64,000 nt of DNA from Pseudogulbenkiania ferrooxidans 2002 (lineage in GTDB: Bacteria; Pseudomonadota; Gammaproteobacteria; Burkholderiales; Chromobacteriaceae), in the NCBI RefSeq assembly GCF_000174355.1, contig NZ_ACIS01000010.1, positions 62,001-126,000 on the forward strand, read 5' to 3'. Position 1 is the stretch's first letter. Each line of letters starts with the position of its first letter. The position numbers were made by a program, and so were the translations under genes. The notes below the pieces were generated by a model. That model was not told the DNA's origin and searched no databases. It worked only from the letters and a program-made list of their open reading frames with translations. Positions 15,330 to 23,309 of the stretch are shown here, piece by piece.

Positions 15330-16411
15330 CCCTGTCTCCGGGCAAAGTCCGCCATGAACGCCACCAGGGCGGCGACACCGGCTTCCGGCATGGCGTTGTA
15401 GAGGCTGGCGCGCAGCCCGCCGACGTGACAGTGGCCGCGCAGATGCGTCAGCCCGGCCGCCTCGGCCTGCTGCAGGAAGGGCTCGGTGAGTCGCTCGTCC
15501 GTCAGCTGGAAACGCACGTTGCTCGGCGAGCGGTGGCCGTGCGCCACCGGCGCCCGGTAGAAGCCGCCGCTGGTGTCGATGGCGTGGTACAGCCGCTCGG
15601 CCTTGCGGCGGTTGGCCTCTGCCATTGCCGCCAGGCCGCCCGATTCCGCGATCCAGTCGAATACCAGTGCCGCGAGCTCGATGGCCCAGCCCACCGGGGT
15701 GTTCACGGTATTGTTCTCGGCCAGCTGCTGGCGATAGCAATAAGGGGCGGGGGCGTAGCGCGCCTCCCGTTGCAGCAGGTCCTCGCGCACGATCACCACG
15801 GTCAGCCCGGCCGGACCGATGTTCTTCTGGGCGCCGGCGTAGATCAGCCCGAAGCGCGATATATCCAGCGGGGCGGCGAGGAAGCAGGAGGTGGCGTCGG
15901 CCACCAGCGGCACGGCACCGGTGTTGGGCAGGGCGGGGTAGGCGATGCCTTCGCCGGTTTCGTTGGGGGTGATGTGGCAGTAGGCGCAGTCGTCCGGCAG
16001 CCGCCAGTTCTCCAGCGGCGGCGCGGCGAGCGGGGTGTCGCCCTGGTAGCGCGCCACCACCGCCACCTCGGCGAAACGGCGCGCCTCGCGGATGGCGCGG
16101 CCGGCCCAGTAGCCGGAGTCGGCGTAGGCGGCGCGACGCGACGGGCCGAGCAGGTTGAGCGGCACCATGGAAAACTGCTGCATCGCGCCACCGGCGAGGA
16201 ACAGCACGCGGTAGCCCGCGGGCAGGTCGAGCAGCGCCGCCAGGCGCTGCCGGGCGCGCTCCAGCGTGGCGCGGAACGCCGGGCTGGAGAACGGGCGCTC
16301 CAGCGCGCAGGCGCCGTCGGCGCCGCGTAGCAGCAGGGTGTCGTGTGCCCGCTCCAGCACGGCATCCGGCAGGCGCGCCGGGCCGGAGGCGAAGTTGTAG
16401 GCCGGGCTCAT
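15326..16411 (-). CDS. Divergent SerC-type PLP aminotransferase in the pqq operon
   Basis: The 361-residue protein aligns over its length with phosphoserine aminotransferase. The PLP site is intact: PLP lysine in AGAQKNIGPAGLTVVI, Trp in DSGYWAGRAIREAR, PNETGEG and the Asp in VADATSC. Residues that bind the substrate phosphate in E. coli SerC are replaced: SHRGKEF is PFSSPAF here (His41-Arg42 lost), GGGRGQF is GGAMQQF (Arg77 lost) and GHRVVGG is GHCHVGG (Arg329 lost). The carboxylate-binding Arg in GGLRAS is kept. An amino donor or acceptor other than phosphoserine is likely. It starts five bases after the PuuD-like stop. Confidence 0.85.
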   Translation of the reverse strand: MSPAYNFASGPARLPDAVLERAHDTLLLRGADGACALERPFSSPAFRATLERARQRLAALLDLPAGYRVLFLAGGAMQQFSMVPLNLLGPSRRAAYADSGYWAGRAIREARRFAEVAVVARYQGDTPLAAPPLENWRLPDDCAYCHITPNETGEGIAYPALPNTGAVPLVADATSCFLAAPLDISRFGLIYAGAQKNIGPAGLTVVIVREDLLQREARYAPAPYCYRQQLAENNTVNTPVGWAIELAALVFDWIAESGGLAAMAEANRRKAERLYHAIDTSGGFYRAPVAHGHRSPSNVRFQLTDERLTEPFLQQAEAAGLTHLRGHCHVGGLRASLYNAMPEAGVAALVAFMADFARRQG

Positions 16412-16415
16412 GGTC

Positions 16416-16922
16416 TCAGCCGAACAGGAAGCCGCCGTGCGTGCCCGCTGCCATGAAGAACAGCAGCGGCAGCGAAAGCATGGTGTTGGTGCGCGAGGAG
16501 AGATGGGTGATGCGCGAGCAGCGCAGCCGCTCCTCGACGCTGGCCGGCACCAGCCCCAGCACCTTCTTCTGATGCGGCCACAGCACGAACCAGACGTTGA
16601 GCATCATCAGCGTGCCGAGGTACAGGCCGACGCCGATCGGCGCCTGCGCCCCGTGCAGGGTCAGTGCCGACGCCAGGATGCCGCGCTGCCACAGCATCAG
16701 CAGGCCGGCGCACCAGGTCAGCACCGCCGCCCAGCGGAAGGTGCCGTGCTCGCGGTTGAGCAGCGCCTGGAAGCGCGGGCTCTGGTCGTCGGTCAGGTCC
16801 GCGGCGCTGAGCGGGCGCCAGCTTGGCCGCTGCACCACGCTGGAGTAGTTGTGGCCGACCCAGACGATGCCGGCGAGAAAATGCACCCAGCGCACCAGCA
16901 GGTCGAGTGTCATTGCGTCCAT
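16416..16922 (-). CDS. PuuD-like (urate-oxidase N-terminal) membrane protein
   Basis: A 168-residue protein with four hydrophobic segments, near 8-25, 62-80, 95-115 and 146-165. It resembles the membrane domain of PuuD-type urate hydroxylases: WVHFLAGIVWVGHNY with two His, REHGTFRWAAVLTW, and WPHQKK. The cytochrome c part of full PuuD is absent. The His positions could hold heme or a metal, but this is not shown. RBS GAGGAGACACC overlaps the end of the 31-residue gene upstream. Its place between pqqE and the SerC-like gene suggests a role in the same pathway, perhaps electron transfer. Confidence 0.72.
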   Translation of the reverse strand: MDAMTLDLLVRWVHFLAGIVWVGHNYSSVVQRPSWRPLSAADLTDDQSPRFQALLNREHGTFRWAAVLTWCAGLLMLWQRGILASALTLHGAQAPIGVGLYLGTLMMLNVWFVLWPHQKKVLGLVPASVEERLRCSRITHLSSRTNTMLSLPLLFFMAAGTHGGFLFG

Positions 16923-16931
16923 GGTGTCTCC

Positions 16932-17027
16932 TCAGCCGGCCAGCAGGCGCACCAGCAGGAACAGCAGCAGTGTGAGCAGCGCGCCCAGCAGCAGGGTGCC
17001 GCCGGCGCTGTCGTAGGGATGGCGCAT
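16932..17027 (-). CDS. 31-residue single-pass membrane protein
   Basis: The ATG follows the pqqE stop directly (TGAATG). The peptide begins MRHPYDSAGGTLLLGALLTL and has one hydrophobic helix (about residues 11-30). It ends nine bases before the PuuD-like gene. Short membrane peptides often serve as subunits of heme or oxidase membrane complexes, and a partnership with the PuuD-like protein is the simplest guess. No homologue is recognised. Confidence 0.65.
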   Translation of the reverse strand: MRHPYDSAGGTLLLGALLTLLLFLLVRLLAG

Positions 17028-18173
17028 TCACTCCTCCATGAAGCTGGTGCAGACGCCGTTGGCGGAACGCTTGATCAGCGGCTTGCGGAAGCGCTGTGGC
17101 GCCACCGCCTGCGTCACCGCCGCCTGCACCAGGACATGCTGCGGCGAGCGGCTGCAGGCCGGGTCGGTGTTGCCGGCGTCGCCGGTGAGCAGGAAGGCCT
17201 GGCAGCGGCAGCCGCCGAAATCTTTTTCCTTTTCGGAACAGGAACGGCACGGTTCCGGCAGCCAGTCGAGCCCGCGGTATTTGCGGAACAGCGGCGAGTC
17301 GTGCCAGATCCAGGCCAGGGATTGATCCCGCACCGAGTGGAATTCCAGCCCGGGAATCACGCGTGCCTCCTGGCACGGCATCGCCACGCCGTCGGGGGCG
17401 ATGGTGAGATGGATGGCGCCCCAGCCGTTCATGCACGCCTTGGGGCGGTCTTCGAAGTAGTCGGGGATGACGAAATAGATCGTCATGGCGCCGTCGAGCC
17501 GTTCGCGCCAGCGCTGGATCACCGCCTCGGCCCGCTGGATCTGCTCGCGCGTCGGCATCAGCTCGTCGCGGTTGAGCAGCGCCCAGTTGTAGTACTGGAT
17601 GTTGGCGAATTCGATGTACTCGACGCCGAGCTCGGCGGCCCACGCTACCATCTCGTCGATCAGGTCGATGTTGTGGCGGAATACCGGCATGTTGAGCACC
17701 ATCGGGAAGCCGTACGCCTTGATCAGGCGTGCCGCTTCCAGCTTGCGGGCGTGGGCGCGGGTGCCCACCAGCTGGTCGGTGAGCGCGGCGCGGGTCGCTT
17801 GCAGCGACAGCTGCACCTGCTTCAGGCCGGCCTGCTTGAGCGCCGCCATGCGCGCCTCGTTGAGCCCGACCCCCGAGGTGATCAGGTTGGTGTAGAAGCC
17901 CAGCTCGTCGGCGTAGGCCACCAGCTCTTCCAGGTCGGGACGCTGCAACGGTTCGCCGCCGGTGAAGCCCAGCTGCAGTGCGCCCAGCTCGCGCGCTTCG
18001 GCGAGCACGCGTTTCCATTCTTCGGTGCTGAGTTCGTGTTCGGTGTACTTGTCGAAATCCAGCGGGTTGTTGCACCACGAGCATTTCAGCGGGCAGCGGT
18101 AGGTCAGTTCCAGCGACAGCCACAGCGGTTTGCCCTGGCCATCCAGGCTGAGCCCGGTCGATTCTTTCGGCAT
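17028..18173 (-). CDS. pqqE: PqqA peptide cyclase (radical SAM)
   Basis: PqqE forms the carbon-carbon bond between Glu and Tyr of PqqA while PqqD holds the peptide. The 381 residues contain the radical-SAM cluster motif CPLKCSWC near residue 30, FTGGEPLQRPDLEELV near 70, and the SPASM region with CQEARVIPGLEF, EPCRSCSEKEKDFGGCRCQAF and DPACSRSPQH. All look canonical. It heads a tight operon with the 31-residue, PuuD-like, SerC-like and DHOD-like genes. A 260-base gap containing a TGTAGACCGG/GGCCGTACA inverted repeat (18222-18245) separates it from the upstream response regulator. Confidence 0.96.
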   Translation of the reverse strand: MPKESTGLSLDGQGKPLWLSLELTYRCPLKCSWCNNPLDFDKYTEHELSTEEWKRVLAEARELGALQLGFTGGEPLQRPDLEELVAYADELGFYTNLITSGVGLNEARMAALKQAGLKQVQLSLQATRAALTDQLVGTRAHARKLEAARLIKAYGFPMVLNMPVFRHNIDLIDEMVAWAAELGVEYIEFANIQYYNWALLNRDELMPTREQIQRAEAVIQRWRERLDGAMTIYFVIPDYFEDRPKACMNGWGAIHLTIAPDGVAMPCQEARVIPGLEFHSVRDQSLAWIWHDSPLFRKYRGLDWLPEPCRSCSEKEKDFGGCRCQAFLLTGDAGNTDPACSRSPQHVLVQAAVTQAVAPQRFRKPLIKRSANGVCTSFMEE

Positions 18174-18433
18174 GGTGCGCTCCTCTTTCCTCGGCAGGCC
18201 GGTGCGGGACGCCCGGCTCCTGTAGACCGGCGGACGGCCGTACAGCGCCGCCTGGCGAGGGCGTGCGACGGTTTCGTGCAGCGGTATCTGGGATCATTGT
18301 CGGCACGGTCACACGCGCGCGCGTCGGCGATGCCGGGAACGCGGCCTCACGGCATCCCGGCGCCGGGCCTCATGATTTTCGCTAGGACGGAGGGGGCGGC
18401 CGCCTGCGGCGGTCATGTCGTAATCGGTCTCGA

Positions 18434-19081
18434 TTAGACGTCGATCAGGCCGCAACGCACCGCGATCAGCGCCAATTCGGCGGCGTTCTGCACGTTGAGC
18501 TTCTGCTTGATGTGGTAGAGGTGGGTGCCGACGGTGCTCGGGCTCAGGTGCAGTTCCTCCGCCACCTCGTTGACCGAGTGTCCCTGGGCGAGCTGCAGGA
18601 AGATGGCGAATTCCTTGTCGGTGAGTGCTTCGGAGGGGTCGGCGGCACCGCCCAGCTGGGCCAGCGCCACCTGCTGCGCCAGCTGCGGATCGAGATAGCG
18701 CTGGTTGTTGCCGATCTGGCGCACCGCCTTGACGAACTCCTGCGGGGCGCTGCGCTTGCACAGGTAGCCCAGGGCGCCGATGCGCAGCGCGCGTACCGGC
18801 ATCGCCACTTCATGGTGCGCCGAGAGGATCAGCACGCGCGCCGCGGGATGGCGCGCGCGCAGCCGTTCGAGAGTGGCGAAGCCGCCCATGCCGGGCATGT
18901 AGAGGTCGAGGATCAGCACGTCGGGCCGGGTTTCTTCGTACAGGCGCAAGGCCTCCTCGCCGTTGTCGGCTTCGCCCAGCACCTGGGCCCCGGCGCTTTC
19001 CAGCAGCGTGCGCAGGCCCATGCGTACCAGCGCGTGATCGTCGACGAGCAGGATGCTCAAGCCGGCCAGCGATTGTTTCAT
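18434..19081 (-). CDS. LuxR/NarL-family response regulator
   Basis: The 215-residue protein has a receiver domain (residues 8-125; acidic DDH pocket, phospho-Asp in VLILDLYMPGMGG, Lys in LCKRSAP) and a LuxR-type HTH (about 148-210; EVAEELHLSPSTVGTHLYHIKQKL). No histidine kinase is beside it. Regulators of this type control PQQ-dependent alcohol dehydrogenases and pqq genes in other proteobacteria, and its place just upstream of pqqE on the same strand suggests the same here. The start at 19081 was chosen from GGGAGAG and because the receiver begins there. Confidence 0.88.
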   Translation of the reverse strand: MKQSLAGLSILLVDDHALVRMGLRTLLESAGAQVLGEADNGEEALRLYEETRPDVLILDLYMPGMGGFATLERLRARHPAARVLILSAHHEVAMPVRALRIGALGYLCKRSAPQEFVKAVRQIGNNQRYLDPQLAQQVALAQLGGAADPSEALTDKEFAIFLQLAQGHSVNEVAEELHLSPSTVGTHLYHIKQKLNVQNAAELALIAVRCGLIDV

Positions 19082-19246
19082 CGTGGACTCTCCCATAGGC
19101 GCTTGCCGAGGCGGGCGCGGCGGCGGCGCGGCCTCGGCAACGTACCGTGCCGTGAGCGGGACGGTTTCCGTCACCCTGCATGGTAGGGAGCGCGGCGGCG
19201 AGGCACTATTCGCCGGATGGGGTGGCGCGCCGGGAAAGAGGCACTA

Positions 19247-19274
19247 CGCGCCTAGTCCTTTCAGACTAGGCGCG
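19247..19274. terminator. Strong hairpin downstream of cfa
   Basis: CGCGCCTAGTC-CTTTCA-GACTAGGCGCG, an 11-base perfect stem between cfa and the response regulator (both minus strand). It has no T-run in the minus direction; an uptake-like 12-mer follows at 19277. Confidence 0.5.
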
Positions 19275-19276
19275 GT

Positions 19277-19288
19277 CTTCGGCCAACC
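19277..19288 (-). repeat. Uptake-like 12-mer
   Basis: Exact 12-mer, intergenic, two bases from the hairpin at 19247-19274. Confidence 0.72.
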
Positions 19289-19309
19289 TTTGACGATGCA
19301 GACGCCACC

Positions 19310-20527
19310 TCAGCGGCCGCGGTACATGTAGTCGCGCGACCACGCCAGCGTGGCGGCGTCCTGGCCGGCCTTCTGGCACAGCACCTGGAAGATAGACACC
19401 TTGTCGGTGCGGAAGGCGTAGGCGCAGCCGGCAAGGTAGAGGCGCCAGATGCGCCAGGTCTTTTCGTCCACTTCCTGGCGGATCGCCTCGCGGGCGGCCT
19501 CGAAGCGGCTGGCCCAGGCCGCCAGCGTGACGGCGTAGTGGCGGCGCAGGCTCTCCACGTCGATCGGCTCCAGCCCGCCTTCCTGCAGCGTGCGCAACAC
19601 CAGCGAGATATGCGGCAGCTCGCCGTGCGGGAACACGTACTTCTCGATGAAGTCGCCGCCGCCGCCGGCGGTGCCGTCGCTGGCCGCCGAGGTGGTGGTG
19701 ATGCCGTGGTTGAGGGCGAGGCCGCCATCGGCGAGCAGGCGGTTCAGCGTGCCGAAGTAGTCCACCAGGTTGGAGAGGCCGACGTGCTCGAACATGCCGA
19801 CGCTGGTGAGGCGGTCGAAGCGGCCGTCGACGTCGCGGTAGTCCTGCAGGCGGATTTCCACCTGCCGCTGCAGCCCTTCCTGGCGCACGCGTTCCACGGC
19901 GTGCTCGTACTGCGCCTCGGACAGCGTGATGCCGACGCAGCGCGCGCCGAATTCGCGCGCCGCCAGCCGTACCAGCGCGCCCCAGCCGCAGCCGATGTCG
20001 AGCAGGGTCTGGCCGGGCTGCAGTCGGATCTTGGTGAGGATGTGGCGGATCTTGGCGTGCTGGGCCTCCTCCAGCGTCTCGTTGCCGTGCGCGAAGTAGG
20101 CGCAGGAGTAGACCATGTCGCGGTCCAGCCACTGCGCGTAGAAGCGGTTGGAGACGTTGTAGTGGAAACGGATCGCCTCGCGGTCGAGCTCGCGCGTGTG
20201 GCGCACGTGGCCGGGCTGGAAGCTGGTGCCGGGCACCGGGTTCTCGGCCAGGGCGAAGGCGTAGCCCAGCTCGATGATGTCGTCCAGGGTGCCGTCCAGA
20301 TCGAGCTCGCCCTCGACGTAGGCGGTGGCCAGATGGTCCACCGACGGCGACAGCAACAGCGGCAGCGACTTCCACGAGCGCACGCGGATGGCCAGCCGGG
20401 GCTGTTCGAAGTCGCCCAGCGCCAGGCTCTGGCCGGAGGGCAGCACGATGGCGACGGGCAGGTTGAGATGGTGACGGAACGACTTGACCCACGCTTCGAC
20501 GGGGGCGGCCAGGGTGTGTTCGAGCAT
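19310..20527 (-). CDS. cfa: Cyclopropane-fatty-acyl-phospholipid synthase
   Basis: Cfa methylenates double bonds of membrane phospholipid acyl chains with SAM. The 405 residues show an N-terminal lipid-binding region, then FHYNVSNRFYAQWLD near 120, the SAM motif LLDIGCGWGALVRLAAREFG near 173, GITLSEAQYEHA near 198, GMFEHVGLSNLVDYF near 243, and a C-terminal region with WRIWRLYLAGCAYAFR near 360. Length is slightly above E. coli Cfa. It is a single gene; nothing links it to its neighbours. Confidence 0.94.
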   Translation of the reverse strand: MLEHTLAAPVEAWVKSFRHHLNLPVAIVLPSGQSLALGDFEQPRLAIRVRSWKSLPLLLSPSVDHLATAYVEGELDLDGTLDDIIELGYAFALAENPVPGTSFQPGHVRHTRELDREAIRFHYNVSNRFYAQWLDRDMVYSCAYFAHGNETLEEAQHAKIRHILTKIRLQPGQTLLDIGCGWGALVRLAAREFGARCVGITLSEAQYEHAVERVRQEGLQRQVEIRLQDYRDVDGRFDRLTSVGMFEHVGLSNLVDYFGTLNRLLADGGLALNHGITTTSAASDGTAGGGGDFIEKYVFPHGELPHISLVLRTLQEGGLEPIDVESLRRHYAVTLAAWASRFEAAREAIRQEVDEKTWRIWRLYLAGCAYAFRTDKVSIFQVLCQKAGQDAATLAWSRDYMYRGR

Positions 20528-20637
20528 GCTGCGGTCCTCATATCGCTGAAGCCTGGTGCCGGCGCGCGACCAGGCTGGTCAATTTCAGCGTAGTGCGCTT
20601 TTGCCAAGCGTGCCATGACGGGCGACGACCAGACAGC

Positions 20638-20661
20638 AAAACGCCGCCCAAGGGCGGCGTT
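20638..20661 (-). terminator. Terminator for the CNNM/CorC gene
   Basis: On the minus strand AACGCCGCCC-TT-GGGCGGCGTTTT, 30 bases after the stop. Confidence 0.85.
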
Positions 20662-20690
20662 GCAGGAAGATGCGGCACGATGCCGACGGC

Positions 20691-22013
20691 TCACGCTGCC
20701 GGCGGCTCTTCCTCCGGCGCCGACGCTGCCTGCAGGCGGCTGACCATGACCTTGTCGACACGGGTCTTGTCCATGTCCACCACCTCGAAGGCGAAGCCGT
20801 TCCACTCGAAACGGTCGGCCGCCACCGGCACCCGGCCCAGCTGGAACATCACCACGCCGCCCAGGGTATGGATGTTGCCGGTGTCCTCGCCGGGCAGCAG
20901 GCTGTCGATGGCGAAGTGCTCGCGCAGCTCGTCCGGCGCCACCATGCCGTCCACCAGCCAGCTGTGTTCGTCGCGCTGGATGATCAGCTGTTCGTCTTCC
21001 TGCGGACCGGCCGGCAGGCCGCCGACGATCGACTCCAGCACGTCGTGCAGCGTCACCAGGCCTTCCAGCTCGCCGTACTCGTCCACCACCAGCGCCATGT
21101 GGATGCGCGCGCGCTTGAACTGCTCCAGCAACTGCATCAGCGACACCGTGGCCGGCACGTAGAGCGGCGGGTGCATGCCGGCGGTGAAGTCGACGCTGCC
21201 GCCGGAGAGCAGGCGGTCGAGCAGGTGCTTGGCGTCGACGATGCCGATCAGCTGGTCCATGCCGCCCTTGCACACCGGGTAGCGCGAGTAGGGGTGCGAC
21301 TGCATCAGCTGGCAATTGCTGGTGTGGTCGTCCTCGATGTCGAGCGAGATGATGTCCTTGCGCGGCGTCATGATCGACGCCACCTTGCGGTCGTCGAGGC
21401 GGAAGATGTTTTCCACCAGCTCCTGCTCGGCACGGTCGAACACGCCTTCGTCGGCGCCCTGTTCCATCAGCACCTTGATTTCTTCCTCGGTGATCGAGGG
21501 CTCCTTGCTCTTCTTGGCGCCCATCAGGCGCAGGATGGCGTCGGTGAACAGGCTCAGCACGCGCACCAGCGGCGCGGTGGCGCGCGACAGCAGCTTCATC
21601 GGCCGCGCCAGCACGGCGGCGAAGAGTTCCGGGTTGTGCATGGCGAGGCGCTTGGGCACCAGCTCGCCGAACAGCAGCGACAGGGTGGTGATGGTCACCA
21701 CCATCACGCCGAACGCCAGCGGGTCGCTATACGGTGCGATCAACGGGTACTGCTTGAGCCAGGCGGCCAGGTGCTGGGCGATGGCTTCTTCACCGAACAC
21801 GCCGGACATGATGCCGATCGAGGTGATGCCGATCTGGATGGTGGAGAGAAAGCGGGTGGGCTCTTCGACCAGCTTGAGCGCGGCCTGCGCGCCCTTGTCG
21901 CCGTCGTCGGCCCATTGCTGAAGACGGACCTTGCGCGACGACACCAGCGCCAGTTCGGACATGGCGAACACGCCGTTGAGCAGGATCAGCAACAGTAATA
22001 TGAATATGTCCAC
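20691..22013 (-). CDS. CNNM/CorC-family (HlyC/TlyC) membrane protein
   Basis: The 440-residue protein has a DUF21/CNNM membrane domain (residues 1-180, hydrophobic segments at 3-22, 60-80, 98-118 and 130-150), a CBS-domain pair (about 210-335; MTPRKDIISLDI and VDEYGELEGLVTLHDVLESIVGG) and a CorC_HlyC domain (about 350-425). The family is linked to Mg/Co export and was once called hemolysin. The acidic Ala/Glu/Pro tail is short. Substrate is inferred. Confidence 0.9.
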   Translation of the reverse strand: MDIFILLLLILLNGVFAMSELALVSSRKVRLQQWADDGDKGAQAALKLVEEPTRFLSTIQIGITSIGIMSGVFGEEAIAQHLAAWLKQYPLIAPYSDPLAFGVMVVTITTLSLLFGELVPKRLAMHNPELFAAVLARPMKLLSRATAPLVRVLSLFTDAILRLMGAKKSKEPSITEEEIKVLMEQGADEGVFDRAEQELVENIFRLDDRKVASIMTPRKDIISLDIEDDHTSNCQLMQSHPYSRYPVCKGGMDQLIGIVDAKHLLDRLLSGGSVDFTAGMHPPLYVPATVSLMQLLEQFKRARIHMALVVDEYGELEGLVTLHDVLESIVGGLPAGPQEDEQLIIQRDEHSWLVDGMVAPDELREHFAIDSLLPGEDTGNIHTLGGVVMFQLGRVPVAADRFEWNGFAFEVVDMDKTRVDKVMVSRLQAASAPEEEPPAA

Positions 22014-22056
22014 GGTGGGGAAAAAGAGTTGCGGGACTCCAAGCTTAGGGCAAGGC

Positions 22057-22078
22057 CGGCCCGCTGGGAAGCGGGCCG
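22057..22078. terminator. Hairpin between ung and the CNNM gene
   Basis: CGGCCCGCT-GGGA-AGCGGGCCG, 13 bases past the ung stop on the minus strand. No T-run. Confidence 0.5.
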
Positions 22079-22091
22079 CTGAGGGACCGGG

Positions 22092-22814
22092 TCAAAACAG
22101 CAGCGATTGTTCGGCGGCGGGTGCCCACTCGATCACGCCGCGCCCGGCGGCGGCGAGCCAGGCGTTGGCCTGCGAGAAGTGGCGACAGCCGTGAAAGCCG
22201 CGGCTGGCCGACAGCGGCGAGGGGTGGGCGGCGCACAGCACCTTGTGGCGGCGCGTGTCGATGCGCTCCGCCTTGCCCTGCGCCCAGTTGCCCCACAGCA
22301 GGAACACGCAGCCGGGGTTCTCGGCGTTGACGGCGTCGATCAGCGCGTCGCTGACGTTCTGCCAGCCCAGCTTGCCGTGGCTGCCAGCCTTGTCGGCCTC
22401 CACCGTCAGCACGCTGTTGAGCAGCAGCACGCCTTGCCGCGCCCAAGGCGTCAGGTCGCCCGAAGCCGGCAGGCCGGTGCCGAGATCGGCGGCGATTTCC
22501 TTGTAGACGTTGCGCAGGCTGGGCGGAATGCGCACGCCCGGCGGTACCGAGAACGACAGCCCCATCGCCTCGCCGGCGCCATGGTAGGGATCCTGGCCGA
22601 GGATGACGACGCGCACGTCGGCCGGGGCGGCGTAGCTCAGGGCGTGGAAGATCTGCTCGCGCGGCGGGTAGAGGGTCTTGCCGGCGGCGGCTTCATTGGC
22701 GAGGGTGCGGTCGATCTGGCTCAGGGCCTTGAAACACGCAGGCGACCTCAGCACGGTCTCCCAGGCGGGATGGACGCGGGCGAGGGTGGGGGCGAGATAG
22801 TCGAGTTGCGGCAT
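22092..22814 (-). CDS. ung: Uracil-DNA glycosylase
   Basis: Ung removes uracil from DNA in base excision repair. The 240 residues carry the catalytic-water motif VVILGQDPYHGAGEAMGLSFSV near 66, LLLNSVLTVEADKAGSHGKLGW near 125, and the leucine-loop HPSPLSASRGFHGC near 195. All key residues are present. The start MPQLDYLAPTLARV at 22814 was chosen because homology begins there; a longer frame upstream is low complexity. Confidence 0.96.
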   Translation of the reverse strand: MPQLDYLAPTLARVHPAWETVLRSPACFKALSQIDRTLANEAAAGKTLYPPREQIFHALSYAAPADVRVVILGQDPYHGAGEAMGLSFSVPPGVRIPPSLRNVYKEIAADLGTGLPASGDLTPWARQGVLLLNSVLTVEADKAGSHGKLGWQNVSDALIDAVNAENPGCVFLLWGNWAQGKAERIDTRRHKVLCAAHPSPLSASRGFHGCRHFSQANAWLAAAGRGVIEWAPAAEQSLLF

Positions 22815-22922
22815 GGCGTTAGTTGTTGTCGCAGAAGAACGGGGGGCTTGGCACGCTTGCAAGCGGCTCGGCGTCGGCCGGGGGCCGGCTGGCGAGCGCG
22901 CTCCGAGGCTAAGACCGGTCAG

Positions 22923-22962
22923 CAAAAAGGCCGTTCCCGCACGGCGTGAGGGAAAGGCCTTG
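22923..22962 (-). terminator. Terminator after the rhodanese gene
   Basis: On the minus strand AAGGCC-TTTCCC pairs with GGGAAC-GGCC followed by TTTTT, about 20 bases after the rhodanese stop. Confidence 0.75.
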
Positions 22963-22982
22963 AGGAAGGAAATGGCGCGGGT

Positions 22983-23309
22983 TCAGTAGTGCGCCATGGT
23001 CGGATCGACGTCGCAGGCCCAGGCCTCGACGCCGCCACGCAGGCTGATCACCGGCTCGAAACCGGCATTGGCGAGGTAGAGCCCCACCTGGAAGCTGCGC
23101 ACGCCGTGGTGGCAGACGGTGACGATGGGCTGGTCATCCGGCAGCTCGCTCATGCGCAGCGGGATCAGGTTCATCGGGATGTGCAGCGAACCGGGAATGC
23201 GGCACAGCTGCACTTCCCAGTCCTCGCGCACGTCCAGCAGCACCGGCTGCTCGGCGCTGGCGTCGGCCAGCCACTGTGCCAGCTCGCCGGCGCTGATTTC
23301 CTTGACCAT
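22983..23309 (-). CDS. Rhodanese-like sulfurtransferase
   Basis: A single 108-residue rhodanese domain, similar to GlpE-size proteins. LLDVREDWEVQLCRIPGSLHIP and the active-site loop VTVCHHGVRSFQ with the catalytic Cys are clear, as is GGVEAWACDVDP at the end. It transfers sulfur from a persulfide; the acceptor is unknown. The ATG overlaps the stop of the upstream isoaspartate methyltransferase gene (TGATG), so the two are coupled. Confidence 0.92.
   Translation of the reverse strand: MVKEISAGELAQWLADASAEQPVLLDVREDWEVQLCRIPGSLHIPMNLIPLRMSELPDDQPIVTVCHHGVRSFQVGLYLANAGFEPVISLRGGVEAWACDVDPTMAHY

Noticed and set aside
18222-18245. Inverted repeat TGTAGACCGG/GGCCGTACA ahead of pqqE as the response-regulator site
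   Set aside because: The arms are imperfect and there is only one copy, so it is mentioned under pqqE but not called as an operator.
16410-18437. A 675-codon plus-strand frame across the pqqE operon
   Set aside because: It is antisense to pqqE and the PuuD-like gene, with low-complexity Gln/Arg/His composition. The same holds for other long opposite-strand frames, such as those over thiC and the indolepyruvate oxidoreductase gene.
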